Of a DNA stretch of 64,000 nucleotides, positions 10,130-20,919 are shown piece after piece. The stretch is from NCBI GenBank assembly GCA_022457155.1, contig JAJGOT010000343.1, positions 142,501 to 206,500 on the forward strand, read 5' to 3'. Under the pieces are notes generated by a model. It searched no databases. It saw only the letters and a list, made by a program, of their open reading frames with translations, and was not told where the DNA came from. The stretch's first letter is position 1. Each line of letters opens with the position of its first letter. Position numbers and translations under genes: made by a program. The DNA is from Cladopsammia gracilis. Lineage: Eukaryota; Cnidaria; Anthozoa; Scleractinia; Dendrophylliidae.

Positions 10130-10684
10130 CTTCACAACATGCCGCGTGAAACGACGAATTGGCAACTCCAGTCGCCGAGGCAGTTTCCTCCGCTTCGAAA
10201 GTTCGCATCGAAAACATTTTCACGTTGTGGGACGCGGTAAACCTTCTGTTCTTTTTACCGAAAGTGTAAGGTCGATGCCGCTTAAGACGAAACCTCCAGC
10301 GAGCCGAGAAGTGTTTGTATTTTGTGGGCTGTTCTCCTGTCGGCGTATCTGATTTGCATCGGGCATAATTAATGAGCTCCGCGGCTTCAGAAGTTTGCAT
10401 CGAAAAAAATTGGACGGCTAGGGACGGGGAAAACCTTCTTCAACTTCCATGGAATATTTCACATAGTTGCTGGCAAAAACGACTCCGCCGGCAAGCCGAG
10501 AAGTTTGAGCTTTTTCGAAGTTTGAGCGTTTACATCTCCAGGCTCAGTCAAAAAGAGGTAAGGGAAGATAATTAATTAATCCAAGCAATGAAAAAGGACA
10601 ATCAAACAATAGTTTGCTCAAATTGTCATTTTTACTCGACCGTTTTGTTTCGAAAAAGGAAAAGCCTATGCACACGAAAAAAGT
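10130..10684. other. Spacer ending in partial module B
   Basis: Positions 10,540-10,684 are the right part of module B, with an altered hairpin at 10,597-10,627. The rest holds overlapping frames on both strands with no recognisable features. Confidence 0.4.
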
Positions 10685-10756
10685 TGCGTCGGCCGGGAAT
10701 CGAACCCGGGTCAACTGCTTGGAAGGCAGCTATGCTCACCACTATACCACCGACGC
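10685..10756 (-). tRNA. tRNA-Gly (TCC)
   Basis: This is an intact cloverleaf identical to 4602-4673. A minus-strand TTTT run follows within 15 nt. Confidence 0.92.
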
Positions 10757-11129
10757 GCGCTATAAATGATGAGTAATAATTCTTCTGACGTAGTTACAGG
10801 ATTATTATACCAGCGATAGGGAAGTATTTCTGTCACGCTTGCATGACGTCACGCTGCTTGAAAAATCTGACTGTCTGTAGATATGTCGTCACATCATCAT
10901 GCACAAATACATAAAATACATTTTCACTTTATACACTGAGTTTTGTTTTTATCTTTTATCCTTCTATTATTTTTTCCCTTACAGAGTTAAACCTCGTTGA
11001 GTAATTATATTATGGTTGATAACTAACTACTCTGATTATCAAGATCAAAGTATGACAAATTGTAATTTCATGATCAGATAATGAGTAGGATTTCTCTGTC
11101 GCTTTTGATTATGCTATAAACGTAATATA
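10757..11129. repeat. TGT-family flanking module
   Basis: This is a copy of the module at 6840-7206, cut at its right end by the MITE at 11132-11290. Confidence 0.5.
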
Positions 11130-11292
11130 TACAGCTATTTCAATTAACTTTGTCGGATGCATGAATAAAAGAGAAAAGCCAAGACTGCAAGGTAGTGTGG
11201 GATTTTTATGCAACGGCTTTAACCCTAACCCATACTACCTTGCGGTCTTGGCTTTAAGCTTTCATCCGACAACGTTAATTGAAATAGCTGTA
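11130..11292. mobile_element. Foldback MITE with TA target
   Basis: The element at 11132-11290 has inverted ends CAGCTATTTCAATTAA and its complement, with imperfect inner arms, flanked by TA on both sides. A TA duplication fits Tc1/mariner-type non-autonomous elements. It interrupts the module continued from 10,757. Confidence 0.65.
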
Positions 11293-11810
11293 CATAGATA
11301 GGCTTAGCCTATCACCGGAGCTCTCTGAACAGAAATGATGATGATAAGCTTAACTTAGATGAAAGGTCGAAAGCTCAAGAAAAAATAGAATTAAGATTGA
11401 CGACCGTGCTAATTTTCAATTTTAGTAATTGTCAAAACCAATATAACGTCTACGCACCGCACAAAAGCTTACCAAAACAATTTTTTGTCGGTCTAGTATA
11501 CCTAGTGCGACCAATTTCCGAATACAATTGCCCGAGAAACTGATTTGGAAATCAAAATTGCACAAAAATACCTGATAAGATGAAACTACGGTTTTGAAGC
11601 ATGCACTTGCGCGACGTCGTGCGTGCATGTTGGGAGACGTTGTACACGTCCGCGATCTAGCCCTGCGCGACGTCGCGCCCACTAACCCTGCACGACGTCG
11701 CGCCCGCGAAACATTCCGCTAGTCATGACCATGAAAAATGACGTGCATGGTTCTATGAGTATGGAGCTCCGCTTTAAAGGTGTGATATAACATACTATAT
11801 GAAAATATGG
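11293..11810. repeat. Dispersed repeat, inverted copy
   Basis: On the minus strand this resembles parts of 26,200-27,360 (GGCTTAGCCTA end, the CCAAATCAGTTTCTCGGGCA block and the GACGTCG-rich part). It ends at CATGACCATGAAAAATGACG, which recurs near 18,960 and 20,760. The 86-aa minus frame here is part of the repeat. Confidence 0.5.
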
Positions 11811-11882
11811 CTCACCGGCGAGGAATCGAACCCCAGTCGTTTGCTAACAAGGCAGACATGATTACCACTACACCACAGGTGA
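11811..11882 (-). tRNA. tRNA-like gene, anticodon TGT, atypical
   Basis: It is identical over the tRNA region to the copy at 7207-7278, with T37 and the same stem mismatch. Confidence 0.4.
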
Positions 11883-12724
11883 CCCAACAGAGATAATGAG
11901 CGAAATAACCAAAGCATTTACTTATTAAATCGCCATGTGGAGTCTTATTTCATACGGATAGAATCCACTGACTAAAAGATCTGAATATTCAGATAAATAC
12001 GTACATATGAAACCAAGAGAAAACGATCTAACTAATTTTCTCTTGATGACTTTGACTGCAAGAAATATTCTTATTGAGTGAATCGGCCACATTTTAACAT
12101 ATGATCTGTGTAGAGATCTGTTATGTCAGAGAAACAGAGCAAATAAACCCTATATAAAGGCACGATATAACATACTATAATGTGAAAATATGGTTCCGCC
12201 GGCGAGGAATCGAACCTCGGTTTCACGTGATCACCAGTGCACCACAGGCGAAGAGATATTTACACTCATCCTATTTAAAAATATGGCCTATTTACCTAGT
12301 TAGGATATGCTGGGTTAGGTTGGCACTGTCTGTGGATACTGGATCCTTGATGCTGTGCAGTGCGCGATATTTTCCTGTTCTGGTATTGTCTAGTACTAGC
12401 GCTGACAAGGTGATACTCACTTTTAAGTGTTGGACCCGGCTTACGACAATGACAATTTAAATAAAAGAAGCTTCTTGAGCGTATTTACTTGTACGTTAGC
12501 GTTCTTCCTAATAACGCATTATAAGATTTAAATCTATTTTTGAACGATGCACAACAGTTTTTTGGGGGGGCTCTACGGAGTCTTGACTTGAAATTAGAAA
12601 TGTATACTTTAGCATCCATTCCTCAGTTGACAGCTTCATTGGGTACTCTGTAAAGCTTAGAAACACAAACAAACCATAAAAAAAATATAGGCAACCCAAA
12701 CGTATACAGAAAGGATGAGAGTGT
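11883..12724. other. Spacer with deleted tRNA-like copy
   Basis: It parallels 658-1649 and 7279-8067. Positions 12196-12252 keep the acceptor, T arm and D arm of the TGT family but lack the anticodon arm. No gene is recognised. Confidence 0.4.
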
Positions 12725-12796
12725 ATGTCCCACCGAGATTTGAACTCGGATCACTGGATTTAGAGTCCAGAGTGCTAACCATTACACCATGGGACC
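12725..12796 (-). tRNA. tRNA-Gln variant with CTA (amber) anticodon
   Basis: It differs from the intact tRNA-Gln(CTG) at 1650 at three positions. Anticodon base 36 is G to A, giving loop CTCTAAA and anticodon CTA, which reads UAG. Position 44 is C to T. Base 72 is A, so G1 faces A72. All other stems and the internal promoter regions are kept. It could be an amber-suppressor-type tRNA or a decaying pseudogene. The nearest strong minus-strand T run is about 35 nt downstream, weaker than for the intact copy. Confidence 0.6.
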
Positions 12797-13176
12797 CTAC
12801 ATGGTACGTTTGATGGAAATGCGAAATTTCGTCCCGGGAGGGCTGGTACTCTGTGACGAAACACAAACAAGTTTCACCAACAAAACAGAGAAACAAACAA
12901 ACCATAAAAAGAGACAAATAAATATATCTAGATGTACATGATTTACTTGCAAAATGCTAATGGACATGTAGCAAGTTTCAGTGCAAGTGCGATAAAATAA
13001 ATAAATAAATAAATAAATAAATAAATATAGGCAAACCAAAAGGGGAGGGGGGTGGGGAGGGCGCTGCAAGAAGCTCTCGGAACGCCTCACAGGATTGGCT
13101 GAGAAAACAATAGAACAAACAACAGAAAAGTGGATCCTAGCACTGAAACAAGAGAGCTTCGTGATACCCTGGGCCA
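12797..13176. other. Spacer with (AAAT)n microsatellite
   Basis: The stretch contains an AAATAAAT microsatellite at about 12,995-13,027 and a G-rich stretch at 13,040-13,060. It resembles the spacers after 33,860 and 42,210. The 126-aa minus frame across it is a low-complexity artefact. Confidence 0.4.
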
Positions 13177-13359
13177 ATTCTCTATTTTCGAATTGCCCAT
13201 AATTGATACACTATGTTTGCCCCCAAATTTTGCATAAATTATTGTTTTTAAATGCTCTTGGGAGGACTGCATATTCCTAAGAGCATTTCAAAACAATAGT
13301 TTATGTAAAATTTTGGGGGGCAAACAAAGTGTATTATGGGAAATTAGAAAATAGAGAAT
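13177..13359. mobile_element. Foldback MITE
   Basis: The outer ends TTCTCTATTTTC and complement enclose arms that share CCCCAAATTTTGCATAAA-like and AATGCTCTT blocks in inverted order around the centre near 13,270. It has no coding capacity. The target duplication is not clear. Confidence 0.65.
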
Positions 13360-13442
13360 GAAATTAGAGGTTCTGAAGAGCTTCGTAGCACCTGAACCCA
13401 AAGGATAGAATTTTTTTTAATGAAACAAAAGAATACCTTTGT

Positions 13443-13514
13443 ATGTTCCACCGAGATTTGAACTCGGATCGCTGGATTCAAAGTCGCGAGTGCTAACCAT
13501 TTCACCATGGGACG
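13443..13514 (-). pseudogene. tRNA-Gln (TTG-type loop), decayed
   Basis: The anticodon loop reads CTTTGAA, but the anticodon stem 5' strand is CGCGA facing TCCAG. Acceptor positions 1, 69 and 72 are also changed. It is non-functional. Confidence 0.7.
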
Positions 13515-13697
13515 CTACCTGGGTTGTCGGAATTTCGAAATTTTGTCTCTGGTATTCTGGGACAAAACAGCATTTTTGAGTCGGATTTTTTGTAGAGCTA
13601 AAATATGAACCGTTTTGGGAATCGAAGCTTTTGCAGCATTTAAAAAGCTGACATCTGTTTTCCTGGGATTGGATACGAGTGAAGCCGAGGCATGATA
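13515..13697. repeat. Inter-tRNA module A, left part
   Basis: This is the left part of module A, interrupted by the element at 13698-14165 and continued at 14175-14427. Confidence 0.6.
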
Positions 13698-14174
13698 GGT
13701 TAACGCTCGTTAACATCTCTCAAACGGACCTTGGACGCCGTATGAGGTTTTACACAACGTAGTATTTTTATCGTTATACCGTAGTACTGACGTACACGAG
13801 AACAGAACCCCATTTTATGGGGCAGAGAACTGAGAGAACAGAGATCCGACTAAGCAAAGTATAGCGTTTTGAGGTTTAGCATTGATTACAGTGTTTAGGG
13901 TTAAGCACTGATTTGAAAACGGTTAGCTTTCATTTATTGTTATGGGTAACTCTATAAATATGTTAAAAATTACATCTCCCGGCAGCTAATCCATGTTGGT
14001 ATGGTGGATAAGGATATTAGCTATGAAGCGAACGACTCGGGTTCGAGGCATACACTATACTGATCTTTTTTTCTAATTTTACTCTAAGTGTGAAATAGGT
14101 TTTACTTCATGTAACTTAAAGTGAAAAGGAAAGGTCCGTTTGAGAGATGTTAACGAGTGTTAACCGGCATGATG
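13689..14174. mobile_element. Mutator-like MITE with internal Pol III-like boxes
   Basis: The element at 13698-14165 (468 bp) has about 35-bp inverted ends beginning GGTTAACRCTCGTTAACATC. It is flanked by GGCATGATA and GGCATGATG, a 9-bp target duplication with one difference, and sits inside tRNA module A. Near 14,000-14,050 on the plus strand it carries an A-box-like TGGTATGGTGG and a B-box-like GGTTCGAGGC, suggesting a tRNA-derived sequence inside the element. Confidence 0.7.
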
Positions 14175-14427
14175 GGGCTCGTTATCAGTCTCTTCGCAGC
14201 CAAACTGATGAAATGAAGAGCGACTGTGTACGAATTCGGTGAGGATGGACACTCGATTCAGACGAACCTCAGTCAAACGGAGGTAGCGTAGAGTACAGGA
14301 CATTTGTAAGTGTAAAACGGTATGTCAGACAGCAAAAAATAAAACAACATTAACAAGTGACGGCAACCTTGTGACAGGCCATTTTCACTAAAAAAGATTT
14401 GTTAACCAACAGGAGTTCAAAATAAAA
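14175..14427. repeat. Inter-tRNA module A, right part
   Basis: This continues module A after the inserted element and contains the CAGACAGCAAAAAATAAAAC block shared with the other copies. Confidence 0.6.
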
Positions 14428-14489
14428 TGCGTCGGCCGGGAATCGAACCCGGGTCAACTGCTTGGAAGGCAGCTATGCTCACCACTACA
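14428..14489 (-). pseudogene. tRNA-Gly (TCC), 5' truncated
   Basis: The T arm, anticodon arm and part of the D arm are intact, but the 5' acceptor strand is lost at the junction near 14,489. Confidence 0.75.
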
Positions 14490-15514
14490 ACAGGTAGTAA
14501 AAATATATTGCAATAATTATCACGTCTTTTTTAAAAAAACAGGCATTTCTACACAGGGAGCAGAGGAGCCAAATTTGACCTTTACCTTTTGTTTACGCGT
14601 TCGATTTTCGATCTGTTGTTTTCGAGTCTGTTTTTTGCCCCAGCGGGACCCCAAGCATAGTAATCGGAGCTTTCCGTTTGGTAACCGCAGACTGCTGACT
14701 GTGGGCGCCTCAAAATCGTTACGCATTAAGAAGAGAGACAAGGGAGGAAACAGATTTGAGCCTAATTTTTGATCCCCGATTACTTGCTTTTGATTCAATA
14801 AAGAGTTCTGATTTTCGGCATGTAGTTTTATATGGACAATCTCTGGACAGCTTTTCAATAATTTCGATGAAGAGATCCATTAAACACTTCTTTCGGTGAT
14901 CGCTCTTTATGGCGTTCAAAGTTGACTTTCGTAGGATGTGGACCGCAACATACTGGTGACGGAAATACGTCATACGAGCGGTGAATAAACCTGAATAAAC
15001 AATTGGAGCGTCTTTTCCGCGAAAACATGCCACCTTTCCCAGAATATCTTCGATCAGTGCCATTCGGTGAATGTTTTTGTCCGCTAGGAATATTGTGAAT
15101 ATTGTGAATAATGTGAATATTGTAAAGGTCTGTGAAGGAAACAGGCAAGCTCGATAAAATGTAAGGACGTGGTGGAATTCGAATCCTTGTGTAATCAAGG
15201 TATGTCTGATGCAAGGTGAGAAGTTTTCACGCCTCTTGTGGTCCATGCTGAAGCCATCTAAGGGTTGGACCATTACATAACTGATGGGGGGTTTGTAGGA
15301 ATTTTAGGGTGCTCGTTATTATTTTTCCCGTCCAGCCCTGCACGATATTTTTTTCTCTGGGAGTGTCCTTGCACGATATTTTTTTTTCAGAACTTAAAAC
15401 TCGAATTTATAGGTAACGCTAGCCATTCAAGCTCCCCAAACCTCGGAAAAATGAATTCTAAGTTTGTTTCCAATGACTATGTCTTCAAATGATGTGATTG
15501 TAGTTCACACAAAT
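14490..15514. other. No recognised gene; possible 184-aa frame
   Basis: A minus-strand frame of 184 aa spans 14,719-15,273, but an overlapping 119-aa frame uses the same strand and neither shows a known domain. A TGAATATTG-type short repeat lies at 15,092-15,124. This could be a decayed transposable element. Confidence 0.25.
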
Positions 15515-16266
15515 TTAGAATGTACGTAGAAGCAGCTCGAGGGGACAAATCCAGCAGGGACGGTTTCGCTCCCACAGCCCATCATACTGGTACCAGGCCT
15601 GATCACATCTTTTCACTGTTGCACGGTAGTGTTGCCCATCAAAAAATGTTATTCCCATTAATCTGAACCTTGGGAAAGAAAATTAAAATTAGTGTTGGTT
15701 TAAGACTGATGTAGCAAATACATTTAAGACCCCCAAAAGAAGATACTTACCTTTCTCCTTTCATTATGAGAACAAGGGAAATCTGCGTGGCATCTGTAAT
15801 GATGACCCTCTGAGCGAATAATTCCAATGATATTGGGAGGAAAAGTGGGATGCCAGTCGTAAATTCGCTCTTTCTGAAAGATCTCTTTCCGCCACAATAA
15901 AAGTTGGTGATACTGCTGTCTGTATTTAAACCAGACATGAATAAATAGTATAAATAATAAATCAATAAATGGGCACTGTCAAGCTATTTTAACATGTCTC
16001 GCATCATTCAAAGCCAAAAAATAAGGGTAAATTTTTCTCACCAAAGACTATATTCAAATACTTCAATGAAATTGTTGAGGAAACGGTTGTTGTTGTTTAT
16101 TGTGGTAGATACAATAATAATACAGTGCATAATCGATAAAACGCTTTAGCATTATTCACTGAAATTGTTTACTGTTGTTTTATGTTACGGATGACAAGGA
16201 TAATAATGGATTTAAAACTGACTGTGAAAAAATGAGGCTTAAATTCTTCCAAGATGATATCTTCCT

Positions 16267-16585
16267 TTAAATGTCCAAACACAATGTTGTGCATAGATAA
16301 AGTAAGCTACCAATTATTTTAGAATAGTTTTGACAAGAAATCCGTGAAATCCTCGTGATGAGCTCATTGAAAACCAGACTAGAATAGTTAAATTTGCACA
16401 AGACCAACATGATTTGACCTGATGTTGGATGAATGCGGTTTACCACACCCAAATAATGTGGTGTTCCGGGAACAATTTGGTGCAGTGTTAAGCCGCATGT
16501 AGACTGCTTTGGTGTCTGTGGCCATCCAATCATCCAGAGAATACTGGAGCAATGAATGCAGCTGGAGGTATTCCAACATCATGCA
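16267..16585 (-). other. Possible exon of the broken protease-like gene
   Basis: Two overlapping minus-strand frames, 88 and 64 aa, follow an acceptor-like TATATAG at 16,586. Both look partly coding, which suggests a frame-shifted exon. It is not assigned to a domain. Confidence 0.25.
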
Positions 16586-17125
16586 CTATATATCAATTCA
16601 GAAAAAGAGCAGTCTGTAAGCCCGTACGTCTCCTATTTCCTTCATGTGTCAGAAAGGAATAGACGTTTTTTAGGCAAAGCCGTTATATATTTGAGTGAAA
16701 ATGAAAAATATCAGTTGAAGTGAATTGTTTCCTTGATAAAATGAAATTAAAGATTCAATATTTAGTGAAGGATTGAATATTGGACAAGATATTTCCTTTT
16801 CTAAACAAGTCATTTCAAAACATTATATCCACAACCATACAGGTGTTTGTATTTGAATATAACGTGAAAAAACAAACGTCTGTAGAAATGTTACATATAA
16901 TGGGTGCATGCAGTGTTTTTTAAAGCAGATGTTTCAGTCTGTTTCCTTTGAACTTTTCCTTTTGGAACTTGTCTATTGCAAAATAACAAAGTAAACAAAT
17001 ATCGCCATGTTTTACAAAAACTCAAATTGGCTCTTTACATTTTATTCAAAACATACCTTGATGAAACTAAATAAGAAAAGGAAATCCTTTGTTGGGCATG
17101 GGCAGGCATGAGAACTACATGTAGC
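16586..17125. other. Intronic, nothing recognised
   Basis: AT-rich sequence between exons of the broken protease-like gene. No repeat or RNA gene is evident. Confidence 0.3.
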
Positions 17126-17196
17126 TCACTGTGTTGGCTGCAGGCGAGAAATAAACATGTCCTCTTCATTGCCCCACAAATCAAGAATTGGAACAG

Positions 17197-18126
17197 TTAA
17201 CCCTATTCAGACTGGGGGGGGGCTTTTCGAACCCCCCCTCCAGTAAAATTGTAATAACTTTTACACCGAAATAGCTATGAGGCTGAAATTTTCTGACTTT
17301 TCCTAGAATTTATCTAGGAACATTTTGGTATCTATAACATGTCAGTGTGATTAACCATGTTGCCATGGCAACCGGTTTTTGACACATAGGTTTTCAAAAT
17401 ATTAAAATATGGTGAATTTTTTATTTTAAGATCTTGTTTTTTGACTTATAGTGCATTTTCTTATTAGAATAGTTTTTTCTTGGGACTAGTTCTTGAAAGA
17501 CATCAAAAATTTTTAACATCAAATATTTGGGGGGGAGGGGTAGGTAAATTTTTGCTCACTTTTACTTATAGAGAAAAATTTTGTACTATTTATTAAATAA
17601 CGCTTCTAAGTTCATTGTTTGGATAATAGACATTAGTTTGATACGTGTTTTATACATTCTGATCCTTTTCTCTTTTAGATATTTTTTAAATTTTAATTTA
17701 AACGAAAAAAAAGGAAATCCAAGATGGCGGATCCAAGATGGCGGATCCAAGATGGCGGACAATAATTTACAAAATTACAGTTTTATCGCCTTTTTTTTCT
17801 TTTTCTCGCTTTACAAGTGTGTCCTTGTTTGTATTTATTATGTTTTAATATTAAAGAGATGATTTTACAGTTATATTTGATATTTTAAGTATCTGGATGG
17901 AAAAATATCAAAGAAACGTCGAAAAAACAAAAATTACGTCACTGTGACGTCATAATTAGGTGTGGCAGGTCAAAACTGGGTGTGAGGTTTCCTTGTATGG
18001 AGATGAACATTGTGTGAAAATTTCATGGTCCTAGCCTTACTGGTTCCAGAGATATGAAGGGGGGGTCCGAGGAGCCCCCCCCCCAGTCACAGATTGCCTA
18101 AAAAAGCCCAGTCTGAATAGGGTTAA
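17197..18126. mobile_element. TTAA-flanked non-autonomous DNA transposon
   Basis: The 922-bp element (17,201-18,122) has perfect 16-bp ends CCCTATTCAGACTGGG and complement and is flanked by TTAA on both sides. TTAA targets occur in piggyBac and Kolobok elements, and the CCCT start favours piggyBac. Inside are poly-G/C blocks next to each end and three copies of a 15-bp AAGATGGCGGATCC-type repeat at about 17,720-17,758. It carries no transposase. It sits in a coding exon, and the host reading frame is continuous when one TTAA and the element are disregarded. Confidence 0.85.
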
Positions 18127-18525
18127 AGGAAATCGCCCGCGAAAAAGGGAGATCCAACAAAGTTTTCTATCAGCATGATATCCTTGGTCAAACAAGTGTT
18201 TAATTCTGATGAGCTCTGTAGCATAACTGTCGACTGAACCATGAAATTGAAGGTAAAAGGCATTGAAATCAGTCATTAAAACGTAAAAGATGGTCAGGAA
18301 GTTGTCAATAGGGCAGGTGTTACGCAATACTCGCACTGCAGAGTTACTATTGCAGATGTCTCCCCCCATGGAGGAACCCTCAACGATTGACATGGTGGCT
18401 GTCCTCCAACAGTGTGAGGAAGAGAAACGAATGAATACTTTGCCAGGTTTTGCCAGGGTGACGTAGTCTTCGTAGTTGACTGTTCCTTGCTTGAAGAACT
18501 GGCATAGAAGTGCTTCTTGATATCT

Positions 18526-19044
18526 TCAATCTTCCTTGCTATAGTGTAAAAAGTGACAAAACTACATTGCATGTATTTTAACATATACTAGAAATACGTG
18601 TCTCGCAGAACCTCGCGAAGCTCGGGGGAGGATGCACTGCAAAATTTTAGCGATGTGGGAGAGATGGATTTTTTTTATTTGACTGGAGAGATTGGGTTGC
18701 ATGCCGGCAGTGGCCCCAAAAATTTAAGTTGAGACATTCTAGTTCCCAGTCGCTTCGATTTAACTTGTAGTTAGTGCCCTCAGTCTTCCTAAATTATAAT
18801 AAATGGGAAGTGGTATTGGTCAGTTTTGGGTTTTGAGCTGTGGGTCACTGTAACTGCTATGTACGGAAGCCGATAAGGGTCACACGTTGTCGCTTCCACG
18901 TTGTCGCTTCCACGTTGTCGCTTCCACGTTGTCGCTTCCACGAAACATTCGGCTAGCCATGACCATGAAAAATGACGGACATGGTCAGGTTCTATAGGTA
19001 TAGAGCTCTGCAATAATGGTCAACATTCTATATAAAAACTATGA
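18526..19044. repeat. Spacer with 14-bp tandem repeat
   Basis: Positions 18,883-18,942 hold about four copies of CACGTTGTCGCTTC. The following CATGACCATGAAAAATGACG and TAGAGCTC blocks match 11,730 and 20,760 and end at the tRNA-like copy. Confidence 0.55.
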
Positions 19045-19113
19045 TTCACCGACGAGGAATCGAACCTCAGTCTTCTGCTAACAAGGCAGACATGATTGCC
19101 ACACTAATGGCGA
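19045..19113 (-). pseudogene. TGT tRNA-like copy, decayed D arm
   Basis: The anticodon stem TCTGC/GCAGA is perfect with loop CTTGTTA (T37). The D arm and 5' acceptor are altered and the copy is 69 nt long. Confidence 0.55.
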
Positions 19114-20850
19114 CCCAACAGAGATAATGAGCGAAATAACCAAAGCATTTACTTATTAAATCACTACGTGGAGTCTGATGATGAGGTTTTTTCGCTCGGA
19201 CCAAAGCAAATTTTCCACCAAAATGTTTAATAGATTGCAAATACAGAATATCCATTTTCGTCAAATATATTTTAGGAAATGTTCGTGCTTAACCAATCAG
19301 AATAGCAGAAGACGATAGCTACTATATTTGCTTCTTTGATGAAGTTCCCCAAATACTATATCTTTTAAAAATTGCATGTTGTGCGATTGTGTCCCAAAAT
19401 ACTTGAAACCTTGAAATCAGACTCAATGCATCTTGAAAATGAGATGAGATCACTAGTAGTAACAATGAAAATAGTTGACATTCCATCGTGCATTGCCGTT
19501 CAGCACTATCCTTCTTATGCGGATCATTACTTAAAGCATTCATTCTAACTAAATTAAACTTCTCTCTCGCTGCCGTTGATTAAGCAGGCGGTGCTGCCAC
19601 GCTTGCATGACCTCGCCACTGCTTGAAAAATCTGACTGCCTGAGATATAATGTCACATCTTTATGCACAAATACATAAAATACATTTTCACTTTATACAA
19701 TGAGTTTTGTTTTTCTCTTTTATCATTGTATTATTTTTTCCCTTACAGAGTTAAACCTCGTTGAGTAATTATATTATGGTTGATAACTAACTACTCTGAA
19801 TATCAAGATCAAAGTCTGACAAATAGTAATTTCAGAGTAATATAACTTTGTGACTTTTCCTTAAATTTATCTGGCAACAATTTCATATGACAATCTATTG
19901 ATCATGTGACTTGATGTTTCCATGGCAACAAGATTTTGAAAGCCACGTTTTTTTAAATTTGCATATTTGTACCTTTGAATGAAGAAAAACAATGTTTATT
20001 GGTATTACTTTTATATGTTTACGTCATTTAGCGTTTATTTATTGGTTTTGATTCATTTTGTGTCAATTTGGACGGTTTTTAAGAGGTTTTAAAAAATTTC
20101 AGAAATCCAAGATGGCGAATCCAAGATGCCGGCCGTATAACTAATTACCTAATAACTACGTCATATGACGTCTTCGTTCCATTGTGCGGACCGCAAGGGA
20201 CACAGTTTTGGACGTACTATGTACCCTCTAGGTTTCATTGTCATAGCCTTAATGTTCTTAGAAATCAGGCTGAATTCAGCCCAGGGTGAATTGGGTTAAT
20301 TTATATTTAAAAGCAAAAGGTGTATCATTAGCGCATCGAGGAGCTGTCTGACTGAGCACATGGCGAAATTCAAGATATCAATACGACTGAATTTGAGCAC
20401 ATTTTGAGCACATTTCTACAAAACTAGCGATAACACAAAGAAAAAGTCAATCAGAAATTGATATCAACATAAATTCCCATCGATAGATGAAATTTGTTCG
20501 ACCTTTGAGTCCCTCGGCTGCTTGCCAAGTGGAAATTCTTTAAAACTCCGCTTCTTCGGTTCTATTTCCACTGAAGCGGCTTCTGAGTATTCTATAAAGC
20601 TTTTTCTTTCCATTTTCAATATTTTAAATTTGTATCATGACTTCGATATTAAGACCTGATAAGATGAAACTACAGATTTGAAGCATACACTTGCGCGACG
20701 TCGTACGCACCCGCGATCTAGCCTTGCTCGACGTCGCGCCGCGAAACATTCGGCTAGCCATGACCATGAGAAATGACGGGCATGGTCAAGTTCTATAGGT
20801 ATAGAGCTCTGCAATAAAGGTCAATATAACATTCTATATAAAAACTATGA
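19114..20850. other. Repeat-derived spacer
   Basis: Positions 19,560-19,850 are the TGT-family flanking module. Positions 19,850-20,303 look like a truncated relative of the TTAA element, with CCATGGCAAC, AAGATGGCG and an end in CAGGGTGAATTGGGTTAA. Positions 20,303-20,830 match the dispersed repeat seen at 26,170-26,760 in inverted order. Positions 19,190-19,560 show nothing recognised. Confidence 0.5.
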
Positions 20851-20919
20851 TTCACCGACGAGGAATCGAACCTCAGTCTTCTGCTAACAAGGCAGACATG
20901 ATTGCCGCATAAAAAGCGA
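20851..20919 (-). pseudogene. TGT tRNA-like copy, decayed
   Basis: It is nearly identical to 19045-19113 over the T and anticodon arms. The D arm has degenerated to an A-rich stretch. Confidence 0.5.

Larger units (their letters stand above)
15515..18525 (-). pseudogene. USP-like (C19-type) cysteine protease gene, multi-exon, broken
   Basis: A minus-strand spliced gene can be traced. The 5' part is open from 18,525 to 18,127 and includes RNTCPIDNFLTIFYVL (Cys codon about 18,313), like the Cys box of ubiquitin-specific proteases. The frame continues across the inserted TTAA element at 17,126-17,200 and ends with donor ACA|GTGAGC just before a stop. A further exon lies at 15,751-15,919 (donor AAAG|GTAAGT; HHYRCHADFPCSH). 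The last exon, 15,515-15,668, contains GQHYRATVKRCDQAWYQYDG, like the USP His box GHY...WY.FDD. Joining the last two exons needs one base at a T6 run, and the middle exon near 16,270-16,585 is unclear. Function is inferred from two motifs only. It may belong to a mobile-element-borne peptidase family. Confidence 0.5.

Noticed and set aside
12657..12917. Minus frames with SHGVMVSTLDSxSSDPSSNLGGT
   Set aside because: Translation of tRNA-Gln itself in its own direction; not a protein gene.
14719..15273. 184-aa minus frame as a confident gene
   Set aside because: No recognisable motif, an overlapping frame of similar length, and a short TGAATATTG repeat inside it.
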